A stretch of DNA of 64,000 nt, from the NCBI RefSeq assembly GCF_014171595.1, contig NZ_CP050451.1:372001-436000 (forward strand). Direction: 5' to 3'. The position numbers were made by a program, and so were the translations under genes. This document shows positions 10,548 to 19,260 of the stretch, piece after piece. Source of the stretch: Massilia sp. Se16.2.3. GTDB taxonomy: Bacteria > Pseudomonadota > Gammaproteobacteria > Burkholderiales > Burkholderiaceae_D. Within the stretch, counting starts at the first letter, position 1. Each line of letters opens with the position of its first letter. The notes below the pieces were generated by a model that was given only the letters and a program-made list of their open reading frames with translations, searched no databases and was not told the DNA's origin.

Positions 10548-11471
10548 TCAGGCGAGGGCGCCCAGGGCAGTGACGGCCACGACGGCGAGCACCATGCTGA
10601 AGAAATGCAAGGTCATCAGGGCAATCCAGCGTAGTCCCGTCATCAGGCGCCCGCCTCCGTACACGCGGCGCATGGCCGTGGGCGTATAGAACATTAGCCA
10701 CAGGGTGAGCGCGGTGCCGACGAGGGGAATGCCGGACGGCAGGATCAGGAGCAGGCTCAGCGCCAGGAAGGCAAACGCATTCGTGTGCAGCGCGAACAAC
10801 AGGTGTTCGCCATAGCGCCTGCCCGAACCCAGGTACAGCAGCTTCAGGTAGGCCGCGAACAGCGGCATCAGGGCAAAGATCGCATACGGTGTGTAGCTGA
10901 AGAAGGCTTTCCTGACGGCCGCGTCCTTGTCCGTGCGCGGCAATGCCATGAATTGGCGCAGCTTGCTGCCCAGAGTGGGGTTGAGCTTGTCGACTTCGTC
11001 GAGGACTTCATTGCGACCGTCGGCGGTCGTCACCGCGGGATCGGCCGGGGCCGCCGCCGCCCTGGGCGCTTCCACCGGCGGCTTGCCCTGCGCTGCCGCT
11101 TCCGCCCGCCTGCGTCGGCGCGCGCGTGGCGCTGTCGAACTGCGCCACCGGTAGTCGCCGAACTTGTAGATCGCAAAGAAGATGATGCTGAAGCTCAGGT
11201 ACAGGCGCAGCGGCTCGACATAGGGCACGCGGCGTCCCTCGATGTATTCGCGCGTCAGCCGGCCCGGCTTGAACAGCAGCATTCCGAGCGACTTCCACAG
11301 CTTGCCCTCGAGCGCCACGTAATGGGCGATGAATTCGTGCAGGAACTCGCGCGCGCTCGGCACGTGCAGGCGTGCCGGCTGGCCGCAGGTCTGGCAGAAG
11401 TTGCCGCCCAGCGGGCTGTCGCAATTCGGGCAAAAGCCGGGGGCGCGGTGCGGGTCGGTGTCGGTGTTCAC
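10548..11471 (-). CDS. DUF3667 zinc-ribbon membrane protein
   Basis: A 307-residue inner-membrane protein of the DUF3667 type, function unknown. The N-terminus holds a zinc ribbon (CPNCDSPLGGNFCQTCGQ, residues about 14-31). It is followed by the family segment around LLFKPGRLTREYIEGRR and then hydrophobic spans: one near residue 95, and four in the C-terminal third (for example YAIFALMPLFAAYL and FAFLALSLLLILP). Residues about 110-170 are a charged, low-complexity insert. The start codon is GTG (11469-11471) because no ATG fits before the zinc ribbon. It is upstream of nadK on the same strand, but the SOS box between them suggests separate control. Confidence 0.82.
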   Translation of the reverse strand: MNTDTDPHRAPGFCPNCDSPLGGNFCQTCGQPARLHVPSAREFLHEFIAHYVALEGKLWKSLGMLLFKPGRLTREYIEGRRVPYVEPLRLYLSFSIIFFAIYKFGDYRWRSSTAPRARRRRRAEAAAQGKPPVEAPRAAAAPADPAVTTADGRNEVLDEVDKLNPTLGSKLRQFMALPRTDKDAAVRKAFFSYTPYAIFALMPLFAAYLKLLYLGSGRRYGEHLLFALHTNAFAFLALSLLLILPSGIPLVGTALTLWLMFYTPTAMRRVYGGGRLMTGLRWIALMTLHFFSMVLAVVAVTALGALA

Positions 11472-11599
11472 GGTGGCATCAGAAAGGGAAGGGAAACCAC
11501 ATGTTAGCCAGTTAATTGCAAAAAAGCATCATCCAATTGCGCGACCGGGTGCGAACGGGAGGGTTAGGATTCATGCAAGGTATGCAAAAGGAGAATGCA

Positions 11600-11911
11600 A
11601 TGGTTACCGAAACCAAAGACCGCTTCGTGAACACGAAGGCGAAAATCGAAAACGACGGCGTCAAGCGCCAGCCGCACGAGCGCGACGAGTCGCCCGACGG
11701 CCAGGATACCGAACCGCGCGGCATCATCAAGCAGGCGGCGGAAGACCTGGCGCAAGGCCTGGTCGACACCGACCTGCGCAACACCCCAGGCATCAGCGAA
11801 GCGGTCGAACCGCAGGCCGGCGCCACCGGCCAGGCCAACCCGCAACCGGACCGCCACCGCTCGATGCGCGACCACGATTCCGTCGAGCCCGTGCCGGGCA
11901 AGAATCGCTGA
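11600..11911 (+). CDS. Small charged, probably disordered hypothetical protein
   Basis: A 103-residue hydrophilic protein I do not recognise, rich in Asp, Glu, Lys, Arg, Gln and Pro and with no hydrophobic core, so it is probably disordered. ATG 11600 is preceded by a strong ribosome site, AAAAGGAG, which fixes the start although the frame is open further upstream. It ends 9 bases before osmC and is probably co-transcribed with it, which hints at a general stress role. That role is inference only. Confidence 0.75.
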   Translation: MVTETKDRFVNTKAKIENDGVKRQPHERDESPDGQDTEPRGIIKQAAEDLAQGLVDTDLRNTPGISEAVEPQAGATGQANPQPDRHRSMRDHDSVEPVPGKNR

Positions 11912-11920
11912 GGAGACGCC

Positions 11921-12352
11921 ATGACCATCAAACGCAATGGCAGCGCCGTCTGGAGCGGCGGCCTGAAGGACGGCAAGGGCGCCGTTTCCACCGGCAGCGG
12001 CGTACTCAAGGATTCGCAATACGGCTTCAATACCCGCTTCGAGGACGGCCCCGGCACCAATCCCGAGGAACTCATCGGCGCGGCCCATGCGGGCTGCTTC
12101 ACGATGGCGCTGTCGGGCCAGCTGGGCCAGGCCGGCATGACGGCGCAGGAACTGCGTACCACGGCGACGGTGTCGATGGAGAAGGTGGAGGGCGGCTTCT
12201 CGATCACCGCCGTGCACCTCGACCTGGTGGCGAAGATTCCCGGCGCCAGCCAGGAAGCCTTCGACAAGGCGGCGCAAACGGCGAAGGAAAATTGCCCGGT
12301 GTCGAAGCTGCTCAATGCCGAGATCAGCTTGACGTCGCGGCTGGAGAGCTGA
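11921..12352 (+). CDS. osmC: OsmC family peroxidase
   Basis: Thiol peroxidase of the OsmC branch that reduces organic hydroperoxides. The 143-residue protein has the paired redox cysteines in AAHAGCFTMAL (about residue 59) and AKENCPVSKLLNA (about residue 125), and starts MTIKRNGSAVWSGGLKDG as OsmC proteins do. A GAGGAGA ribosome site lies just before the ATG. It is distinct from ohr at 4.05-4.48 kb, so the window carries both peroxidase subfamilies. Confidence 0.93.
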   Translation: MTIKRNGSAVWSGGLKDGKGAVSTGSGVLKDSQYGFNTRFEDGPGTNPEELIGAAHAGCFTMALSGQLGQAGMTAQELRTTATVSMEKVEGGFSITAVHLDLVAKIPGASQEAFDKAAQTAKENCPVSKLLNAEISLTSRLES

Positions 12353-12398
12353 TCGGCCGTTTCCGATCGCCACTGCCTGGCCGACGCGTTCGGCATGC

Positions 12399-12517
12399 CT
12401 AGGGTGGGCGCCCCTGTGCCCACGCGGAACGAGGAACCGTGGCAGCGCCAACTCTGTGCGCTGACGCCTGCCAACAAAATGCGCGCTTCCGCGTGGGCAC
12501 GGGGCGCCCACCCTACG
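12399..12517. repeat. Inverted pair of palindromic repeats between osmC and gloA
   Basis: Two copies of the intergenic repeat face each other: 12399-12427 reads CTAGGGTGGGC...GCCCACGCGG and 12489-12517 reads CCGCGTGGGC...GCCCACCCTACG. Each folds into its own hairpin, and the two could also pair with one another, as in BIME-type REP doublets. Nothing else is supported in 12353-12623. Confidence 0.85.
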
Positions 12518-12623
12518 CCCCTCCCATCCCCACGCACACAGACTCCCCCACCAGTGCGTCCGGCAGGAATCCCGGCAAGCGCATAAAATTCCGGCTTTCA
12601 CGCCCATCAAGAAAGACATACCC

Positions 12624-13037
12624 ATGCGCATCCTTCACACCATGCTCCGCGTCGGCGACCTGCAGCGCTCGATCGATTTCTACACGAAGGTGCTCGGCAT
12701 GAAACTGCTGCGTACCAGCGACAATCCCGAGTACAAGTACAAGCTGGCCTTCCTCGGCTACGGCAGCAATCCGGACCACGCCGAACTCGAGCTGACCTAC
12801 AACTACGGTACCGACAGCTACGACATGGGCACCGCCTACGGCCACATCGCCATCTCGGCCGACGACATCTACGCCACCTGCGACGCCGTGCGCGCCGCCG
12901 GCGGCAACATCACGCGCGAGCCGGGCCCGGTCAAGGGCGGCAGCACCGTGATTGCTTTCGTGACCGATCCGGATGGCTACAAGATCGAGTTCATCCAGCG
13001 CAAGGACCACGAAGGCGGTGCCGGCCTGAGCAACTAA
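12624..13037 (+). CDS. gloA: Lactoylglutathione lyase (glyoxalase I)
   Basis: Converts the hemithioacetal of methylglyoxal and glutathione to S-lactoylglutathione. The 137-residue protein matches GloA along its whole length: [20 protein letters not shown], then the metal ligands expected at His5, a Glu in [10 protein letters not shown], His in AYGHIAI and Glu in YKIEFIQR. These ligands fit the Ni(II)-type bacterial enzyme. It stands alone, with a short upstream gap containing the repeat pair. Confidence 0.96.
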   Translation: MRILHTMLRVGDLQRSIDFYTKVLGMKLLRTSDNPEYKYKLAFLGYGSNPDHAELELTYNYGTDSYDMGTAYGHIAISADDIYATCDAVRAAGGNITREPGPVKGGSTVIAFVTDPDGYKIEFIQRKDHEGGAGLSN

Positions 13038-13343
13038 GGCCGGGAAACTGATGCCCTCCGCAGCCGCAACCCCGGCTGCGCCCCCTCCTCGCTTGCATTC
13101 CGGGCAACAAAATGCAGGTTCGTCGAGCCCGCGCGCCTGCCCGTTCCAAGGCAGGGTCAGCAAACCCGGTGCGATATCGGCGCCCTTCCCTACCCGTCCG
13201 CATTTTTCTTCCAGGAACGTAAACCGCGTTCTTGCCACCACTCAACTCATCCGTTTGACAGGGATTAAGCAAACTCATCTTTGACTGAACCCGACCGCGC
13301 CTGCGTCCTAGACTGGATCGTGAACCCGTCAATGGAGGCAAGC

Positions 13344-14561
13344 ATGTTCACATCTCATTCGGTAAAGATTTCCCGGCGCGGCCTGTGCACGGCGGCGGCG
13401 GCGCTGACCCTGCTGGGCGGCTGCGGCGGTGGCGGTGGCGGCGATGGCTATCCAGCACCGCCGCCTCCTGCTCCCGTCAGCCATGGACCGCTCTATGATT
13501 TCACGCCGCTCGGCCTGCCCGGCATCGTCTATGGCGACGTCGGCCGCCGGGGCATCGCCAACGGCGGCCGGGTCGCCGGCACGTCGTGGGATGCCGCCGG
13601 CAACACGCGCGCCTTCCTCTACGACGGCAAGAAAAACATCGACCTGGGCACCTTCGGGGGCAGCGGCGCGCGTGCGTTCTCGGTGAACCGTTGCGGCCAG
13701 GTGGCCGGCTGGGCGCAGGCGGCGGGCGAGGTGCCGCGCGCCTTCTTCTACAACGGCAGCTTGCACGACCTGGGCACGCTGGGCGGCGCCGATTCCTACG
13801 GCAACGTCATCAGCACCTGCGGCAAGGTGGCGGGCTGGGCCGCAACAAGCGCCGGCCAGTGGCATGCCTTCTACCACGACGGCAGCGCCATGCGCGACCT
13901 CGGCACCTTCGGCGGCGGCAGTTCCTTCGCGCTGGCGATCAATTCCTCGGGCCAGGTGGCCGGTTATGCCTACGGACCGGGCGACGCCTGGTACCACGCC
14001 TTCCTCTACGATGCCCGCAGCGGCGCGCCGATCCAGGACATCGGTTCGCTCAGCGTCAGTTCGCTGGCGCAGGATATCAACGAGGCCGGGCAGGTCGCCG
14101 GCTACTCGCGCGATGCCGACGGCGTGCTGCGCGCCTTCCGTTATTCAGGCGGCATGCTGCAGGACCTGGGCCTGCCGCCGGGCGCCCGAGGCTCGGAAGG
14201 ACGGGCGCTCAATGCCGCCGGCCATGTGGTGGGCTACGTCTACTACCCCGACAACCGCATCGTCGCCTTCATCCACGACGGCAGCAGCATCCGCGAACTC
14301 GGCACGCTGGGCGGCAGCCGGTTTTCGGACGCGGTGGCGATCAATGCTTCGGGACTGGTGGTGGGCTCGTCGGTGCAGCAGAAAGCCGGTGTCGAGCACG
14401 CCTTCGCCTGGACGGCGAGTTACGGCATGGTCGACCTCAATGCGCGCGTCAAAGACTTGCCGAAGGACGTGGTGCTGGTGGCGGGGCTGGCGGTGGCCGA
14501 CGATGGTGCCATCGTGGTGCGCACCAATGGCGGCCTCGGCCTGCTGCGGCCGCGCAAATAG
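13344..14561 (+). CDS. HAF-repeat lipoprotein
   Basis: A 405-residue exported protein. The N-terminus has basic residues, a hydrophobic stretch and a lipobox LLGGC near residue 29, followed by a Gly run and a Pro-rich linker. The body contains about six HAF-type repeats, each like LGTFGG...AINSSGQVAGYA, which probably fold as a beta-propeller-like domain. Function of the family is unknown. GGAGG lies 6 bases before ATG 13344, which decides the start even though the frame runs on upstream. The 306-base gap before it has a TTGACA hexamer at 13255-13260 but no convincing -10 at the right spacing. Confidence 0.85.
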   Translation: MFTSHSVKISRRGLCTAAAALTLLGGCGGGGGGDGYPAPPPPAPVSHGPLYDFTPLGLPGIVYGDVGRRGIANGGRVAGTSWDAAGNTRAFLYDGKKNIDLGTFGGSGARAFSVNRCGQVAGWAQAAGEVPRAFFYNGSLHDLGTLGGADSYGNVISTCGKVAGWAATSAGQWHAFYHDGSAMRDLGTFGGGSSFALAINSSGQVAGYAYGPGDAWYHAFLYDARSGAPIQDIGSLSVSSLAQDINEAGQVAGYSRDADGVLRAFRYSGGMLQDLGLPPGARGSEGRALNAAGHVVGYVYYPDNRIVAFIHDGSSIRELGTLGGSRFSDAVAINASGLVVGSSVQQKAGVEHAFAWTASYGMVDLNARVKDLPKDVVLVAGLAVADDGAIVVRTNGGLGLLRPRK

Positions 14562-14583
14562 ATCCTCGTATCGACGATGAAAA

Positions 14584-14614
14584 ACGGCGCCGCTGGATTC
14601 CTCCGCGGCGCCGT
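14584..14614. terminator. Bidirectional hairpin terminator between HAF gene and tolC
   Basis: ACGGCGCCGC (14584-14593) pairs perfectly with GCGGCGCCGT (14605-14614) around an 11-base loop. On the minus strand the stem runs into TTTTTC, a good intrinsic terminator for the tolC unit. On the plus strand it is followed by CATTTATTT, weaker but usable by the HAF gene. Confidence 0.82.
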
Positions 14615-14660
14615 CATTTATTTGCACTTATTGCAATTTATGCAAATATTCTTTGCATGC

Positions 14661-15968
14661 TCATTTCTGCAGCAGGTTATTTACCGGCACCAGGTCCGCT
14701 TCGCGCAGCGAGCCCGAGGCCGCCTTCAGGCGCAGGCCGTTCAGGATGGTGTTGTAGCGTGCGCGCGCCAGGTCGGTGCGGGTGGAGTACAGCTGGCGCT
14801 GGGCATTCAGGACGTCGATGTTGATGCGCACGCCGACCTGGTAGCCGAGCTTGTTCGATTCCAGCGCCGACTGGCTCGACACTTCCGCCGCCTGCAGCGC
14901 CTTGACCTGGGCCAGGCCGCTGTTCACGCCGAGGAAGGCCTGGCGCGCCTGTAGCGCGGCATTGCGCCTGGTCGCTTCCAGGTCGTTGCGGGCGCGGTCT
15001 TCCGGGGCGATCGCTTCACGCACGCGGCTGGTGACGGCAAAGCCGCTGAAGATCGGCACGGACCAGCTCACGCCGACCGAATTGCCGCGGTTTTCGATCG
15101 CGCCGACATTGGTACGCGTTTTATCACGCGAGCTGCCGGCGACCAGGTCGAGCGTGGGCAGGTGGGCGGCGCGGTTGCGCGAAATCTCGCGCTTGGCCGA
15201 CTCCAGCGCAAACTGCTGCGCCGTGACGCCGTAGTTCTGGGTTTCCGCCGACGACACCCACTGGTCAACAGTCGCCGGTTGCGGCGGCGCCAGCGTGACA
15301 CCGGCCTGCAGCGGTGCCAGCACGCCCGGCTCGGCGCCGATGATCGCCTGCAGCGCGCTGCGCTTGTTGTCCAGGTCGTTCACGGCGGCGAATTCCTGCG
15401 CCACCACCAGGTCGTACGCGGCCTGCGCCTCGTGGGTATCGGTGATGGTCTGGGTACCGACTTCGAAGTTGCGTTTGGCCGAGGCCAGCTGCTCGGTCAC
15501 GGCGCTCTTTTGCGCGCGGGTCGATTCCAGCGTGTCCTGGGCCGACAGCACGTCGAAATAGGCTTGCGCCACGCGCGTGATCAGGTCCTGCTGGGCCTGC
15601 GCGAACTGGGCTTCGGCAATCGCCTGCGCCAGCTTGCTCTGTTCGTAGCTCTGCCAGCGGTCCCAGCGGAACAGCGGCTGGATGAGGCTCAGCGAATACT
15701 TGTTGATGCGCACGTCCGAGGCGCCCGGCACGCCCGGCTCGTCCTCGCCATCGGCGCGCGTGTAGGAACCCGACAGGCCCACGATCGGCAGCAGCCCCGC
15801 CCGCCCCCGGGGTACGCGTTCCCGCCCGGCTGCGAGCGAAGCGCGCGCGCTGGCAAAGGTGGCGTCGTTGGCCAGGGCCTGCTGGTACACCTGGAGCAGG
15901 TCGATCGCGTGCGCATCGAGCGACACGAAAGCGCTGGCCAGCAGCATGGCGATGAGGGGTTTCTGCAT
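14661..15968 (-). CDS. tolC: TolC family outer-membrane channel protein
   Basis: Outer-membrane exit duct for tripartite efflux and type I secretion. The 435-residue protein has a cleavable signal peptide (MQKPLIAMLLASAFVSLDAHA), then two homologous halves of helices and strands. The family pattern FRWDRWQSYEQSKLAQA and C-terminal LYSTRTDLARARYNTILNGLRLKA are visible. Length is normal for TolC (about 430-490). It is preceded on the same strand by the rhodanese and pcm genes, the usual betaproteobacterial order, with a terminator after its stop. Confidence 0.93.
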   Translation of the reverse strand: MQKPLIAMLLASAFVSLDAHAIDLLQVYQQALANDATFASARASLAAGRERVPRGRAGLLPIVGLSGSYTRADGEDEPGVPGASDVRINKYSLSLIQPLFRWDRWQSYEQSKLAQAIAEAQFAQAQQDLITRVAQAYFDVLSAQDTLESTRAQKSAVTEQLASAKRNFEVGTQTITDTHEAQAAYDLVVAQEFAAVNDLDNKRSALQAIIGAEPGVLAPLQAGVTLAPPQPATVDQWVSSAETQNYGVTAQQFALESAKREISRNRAAHLPTLDLVAGSSRDKTRTNVGAIENRGNSVGVSWSVPIFSGFAVTSRVREAIAPEDRARNDLEATRRNAALQARQAFLGVNSGLAQVKALQAAEVSSQSALESNKLGYQVGVRINIDVLNAQRQLYSTRTDLARARYNTILNGLRLKAASGSLREADLVPVNNLLQK

Positions 15969-16012
15969 TATGGTCTCCGTCGGAGTCTTCTAAGTGAGAG
16001 AAAAAACGCAGG

Positions 16013-16336
16013 TCAGTACTTCGGCATCGCCGGATCGACCTGCATGGCCCAGGCGTGTATTCCGCCTGTCAAATTCGTTACGTTCTCGAATCCGTTACGC
16101 TCGAGGAAAGCGGCCACCTGCATGCTGCGCGCACCGTGGTGGCAGATGCAGACGATCTCGCGGTCGTCCGCGAGTTCGCCGGCACGGATCGGAATCAGGT
16201 GCATCGGGATCTGGGTCGAGCCTTCGATGTGGCAGGTCTCGAATTCCCAGTTCTCGCGCACGTCCAGCAGCAGCGGGCGCTCGCCCGCCGGATCGGCCAG
16301 GCGGGCGGCCAGCTCTGGCGCGGTGATGTGCTGCAT
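16013..16336 (-). CDS. Rhodanese-like domain protein
   Basis: A single-domain rhodanese of 107 residues that probably carries persulfide sulfur on its active-site cysteine. The loop CICHHGARS places the catalytic Cys in the expected C-x4-R loop, and LLLDVRENWEFETCHIEGS is the typical N-terminal part of the fold. It sits 11 bases after pcm and 44 bases before tolC, all on the minus strand, so it is likely part of one transcript. Confidence 0.9.
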   Translation of the reverse strand: MQHITAPELAARLADPAGERPLLLDVRENWEFETCHIEGSTQIPMHLIPIRAGELADDREIVCICHHGARSMQVAAFLERNGFENVTNLTGGIHAWAMQVDPAMPKY

Positions 16337-16347
16337 GGCCTTGTCCT

Positions 16348-17001
16348 TCAGAAGGTGAAGCGCGAGACCGCCGGAGCGCCCGTCAGCGGCTTGACGTTGG
16401 TCTCGAACAGCTTGACCGTGTCGTAGCCGGTGTCGGAGACGCGGGTGACGATTTCGCAGCTCAGCGCCGGCGCCTGGCCAACGAAAGCGGCGATGCGGCC
16501 GCCCACTTTGACCTGCTGCAGCAAGGCTTGCGGGATGCTTTCGACGCCGCCCGAGAGCACGATCACGTCAAACGGGCCGCCCTGCTGCCAGCCGGTTGCC
16601 GCATTGCCTTCGGCGACCGTTACGTTCGCGATGCCGGCGCGGGCAATGTTCTGTTCGGCGAGCTTCCTGATTTCCGGCGAAATTTCCACCGTCGTCACGT
16701 GCTGCGCCTTGTGCGCCATCAGCGCGGCCATGTAGCCGGAACCGGCACCGATTTCCAGCACTTTCTCGTTCTTTTGCAGGCGCAGTTCCTGCAGCAGGCG
16801 CGCTTCGATCTTCGGGTTGAACATGGCTTCGCCGCCCGGCAGCGGAATCTCGACGTCGGCAAAGGCCAGGTTCTGGTAAGCCTGCGGCACGAAGGCTTCG
16901 CGCTTGACCACGTGCAGCAGGTCGAGCACGTCCTGGTCCAGCACGTTCCACGGGCGGATCTGCTGTTCGATCATGTTGAAACGGGCTTGTTCGATATTCA
17001 T
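16348..17001 (-). CDS. Protein-L-isoaspartate O-methyltransferase family protein
   Basis: A 217-residue SAM-dependent methyltransferase of the PCMT family. Motif I is LEIGAGSGYMAALMA (near residue 82), followed by VTTVEISPEI. The N-terminal MNIEQARFNMIEQQIRPWNVLD and REAFVPQAYQNLAFAD are typical of the betaproteobacterial proteins encoded next to tolC. These differ from canonical Pcm, so the substrate (isoaspartyl residues) is family knowledge and not certain here. It heads the pcm-rhodanese-tolC unit. Confidence 0.88.
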   Translation of the reverse strand: MNIEQARFNMIEQQIRPWNVLDQDVLDLLHVVKREAFVPQAYQNLAFADVEIPLPGGEAMFNPKIEARLLQELRLQKNEKVLEIGAGSGYMAALMAHKAQHVTTVEISPEIRKLAEQNIARAGIANVTVAEGNAATGWQQGGPFDVIVLSGGVESIPQALLQQVKVGGRIAAFVGQAPALSCEIVTRVSDTGYDTVKLFETNVKPLTGAPAVSRFTF

Positions 17002-17115
17002 CTTAATACTCGGTGGAAAAAGAAATAATCCCGTATTTTATCGTTGATCGGCTACTGGACGCACATCTTATCGGGATGGCATCCCAGCCGCGCGAAATTG
17101 CGACAGTCTGCAGTT

Positions 17116-17865
17116 TCAGGGGGGTGAACGCCTCGATTCCGGCGCGAGTGCAGCGCAAGCGGGTTGGCGGGAGGGCGGCAGGACGGCGTGGCGGGCGCGC
17201 GCCGGCCTCATGCCGCAGCCGGCGCGGACCGGGGGCGGCAACAGGCCGTGCAGCGCCATGTCGAAGAAGGTGTCGAGGAAGGCCAGCGGTTCGAGGGCGC
17301 CCTGCTCGCAGGGACCGACCGAATGCTTCCAGGTGACGAGCATGAGCATGGGCGCGATCAGCACCTGCGTCATTTGCGTGACGTTGATCGGCCGGAATTC
17401 GCCACGGGCGATGCCGCGCTCGAGCATGCTGGAAATCATGCGGGTGCCGCGGTTGATGACTTCATCCTGGTAGAACTGGGCCAGCTCGGGGAAATTTCCG
17501 GCCTCGGCCGTGACCAGCTTGACGATGCCCGAGACTTTATTGGCGCCGATGCGGTTCCACCAGTCGATCATCACCTTGCGCATCAGGTCGGCACTGTGGC
17601 CGTCGAATTCGGCCACCGAGGATTCCGCTTCGCCGATCACGGGCACGATGCTGGTGCGCACCACTGCCTTGAACAATTCTTCCTTGTTCTCGAAGTACAG
17701 GTAGAGGGTGCCTTTCGAGACGCCGGCGCGGCGCGCCACATCTTCCAGCCGGGTCGAGGCAAAACCCCGTTCGACGAACAGGTCGATGGCCGCCGCCAGC
17801 AGCTCTTGCGGACGCGCATCCTTGCGGCGCTCCCAGCGCGGCTTGGTGTCAAGTGGGCATTCCAT
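17116..17865 (-). CDS. TetR family transcriptional regulator
   Basis: A DNA-binding repressor-type protein of 249 residues. The helix-turn-helix (RLEDVARRAGVSKGTLYLYFENKEELFKAVV) is at about residues 38-68, and the rest is the helical ligand domain of the TetR_C group. ATG 17865 is used; the frame could start with TTG five codons earlier. The last 35 residues are Arg/Pro-rich and unlike the family, so the true end may be slightly different. It lies 82 bases downstream of a short-chain dehydrogenase on the same strand, which may be its target. Confidence 0.88.
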   Translation of the reverse strand: MECPLDTKPRWERRKDARPQELLAAAIDLFVERGFASTRLEDVARRAGVSKGTLYLYFENKEELFKAVVRTSIVPVIGEAESSVAEFDGHSADLMRKVMIDWWNRIGANKVSGIVKLVTAEAGNFPELAQFYQDEVINRGTRMISSMLERGIARGEFRPINVTQMTQVLIAPMLMLVTWKHSVGPCEQGALEPLAFLDTFFDMALHGLLPPPVRAGCGMRPARARHAVLPPSRQPACAALAPESRRSPP

Positions 17866-17947
17866 GATTCTGTCCGACAACTTACCAATGAGTCATCGAA
17901 TATAGACCCGGGCTCAGGGGTAGTCAAGCACGGCGCATAGGTATGTT

Positions 17948-18847
17948 TTACCGCCCCTTGCCGTTGCCGCAACCGTAGATGCGCCCTTCCGCCTTCGGCT
18001 TGTAGAGCGATCCTTCGCGGTCGCGCGCGGGGGCGTCGGTCTGCTGGCGCGGCACCTGCAGCACCGACAGCACATCGACCACGCCCGGCATCAGCTTTTC
18101 CATCGCCACGTCCAGGCTGGCCATTACACCCACTTTCAGGCTGCGGGTCGGCGTCGTGGCCGCCTGCAGGATCGCGCCGGCGACCTGGTGCGGATCGATC
18201 TGCGGCGCCGGCAGCTTCGGCTCGTGCGCCAGGTAGTTGCGCGCATGCTGGGGCAGCGGCGTGTCGACCGCGGTCGGCTCGATCAGGGTGATCGATACCG
18301 GCGCCCCGTCCATGTGCGCGATCTCGATGCGCAGTGCGTCGGTGAACCCTTTGACGGCATGCTTGCTGGCCGAGTACATGCCCTGCAGCGGAATGGCCAG
18401 TTCCGACGCTTCGCTGCCGACGTTGATCAAGGCCCCGCCCGTCATGCGCAGGTGCGGCAGCGCCGCCAGCGAGCCATTGACCATGCCCCAGAAATTGATG
18501 TCGAACAGGCGCCGGCTGTCCGCTTCCAGCACCTCGTCCAGTCGCCCATAGATCGTGCAGCCGGCGCAGTTGACCCAGGTATCGATGCGGCCGAAGCGGG
18601 CGACCGCCTGCTGCGCCACGTGATCGACCTGGCTGCGTTCGGACACGTCGGCCACGACGTGGATCGCCTCGACGCCACTGCTTGCCAGGCTCTCCACGAC
18701 CGCCGCCAGCACGTCGCCGCTGCGCGCCACCAGCACCAGCTTCGCGCCGCGCCGGGCGGCATCGTGGGCGGTGGCAAGGCCGATGCCGCTGGAGGCGCCG
18801 GTGATCACCATCACTTGCTGGTCGAGGGGTTTGAGGGAACTTGCCAT
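17948..18847 (-). CDS. Short-chain dehydrogenase/reductase
   Basis: NAD(P)-dependent oxidoreductase of 299 residues. It has the cofactor motif TGASSGIG (about 16-23), the NAG-type segment VNCAGCTIYG, the active-site serine in LINVGSEAS and the catalytic YSASK. The C-terminal 60 residues extend beyond the core and end in KAEGRIYGCGNGKGR. This extension is found in a subgroup of membrane-associated or lipid-related SDRs, but the substrate is unknown. It probably shares a transcript with the TetR gene just downstream. Confidence 0.9.
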   Translation of the reverse strand: MASSLKPLDQQVMVITGASSGIGLATAHDAARRGAKLVLVARSGDVLAAVVESLASSGVEAIHVVADVSERSQVDHVAQQAVARFGRIDTWVNCAGCTIYGRLDEVLEADSRRLFDINFWGMVNGSLAALPHLRMTGGALINVGSEASELAIPLQGMYSASKHAVKGFTDALRIEIAHMDGAPVSITLIEPTAVDTPLPQHARNYLAHEPKLPAPQIDPHQVAGAILQAATTPTRSLKVGVMASLDVAMEKLMPGVVDVLSVLQVPRQQTDAPARDREGSLYKPKAEGRIYGCGNGKGR

Positions 18848-18995
18848 GCCGGGCTCCTGATGCGATATGGGTGGACTTCACGATAGCAGGATCGCCAACG
18901 GCCGAGCGCCCGGCACGTTGCATGGACCGCGGCCTCCGGACGGCGCTATACTGCACGGCTCACGCTTTCGCGCGGTCTCCTGCCCGCAACCATCC

Positions 18996-19250
18996 ATGAA
19001 CTGCCGCGACCATTGCGGTGCCTGCTGCACCGCGCCTTCCATCACCAGCCCGATTCCCGGCATGCCGGACGGTAAGCCGGCCGGCATACGCTGCGTGCAG
19101 CTGGGCGACGACAACCGCTGCCGCATCTTCGGCCAGCCCGAGCGGCCGGCCGTGTGCGGCGGCCTGCAGCCTTCGCTGGAGATGTGCGGCGACAGTCGCG
19201 AGCAGGCGATGCAGTGGCTCGATGCGCTGGAACGCGCTACCGCACCTTAG
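18996..19250 (+). CDS. YkgJ-type cysteine cluster protein
   Basis: An 84-residue protein with the cysteine cluster of the YkgJ/zinc-or-iron-chelate family (PF03692): CRDHCGACC at residues 3-11, [14 protein letters not shown], then a C-G pair near AVCGG and a final Cys in LEMCGD. Members are thought to hold a metal ion, but no function has been established. ATG 18996 starts directly at MNCRDHC. Its stop lies 10 bases from the end of the convergent operon at 19261. Confidence 0.88.
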   Translation: MNCRDHCGACCTAPSITSPIPGMPDGKPAGIRCVQLGDDNRCRIFGQPERPAVCGGLQPSLEMCGDSREQAMQWLDALERATAP

Positions 19251-19260
19251 AGAAAAACGC

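Noticed and set aside
13255..13290. Sigma-70 promoter for the HAF gene from TTGACA at 13255
   Set aside because: The hexamer is good, but no -10 box occurs at 16-18 bases, so I do not list it.
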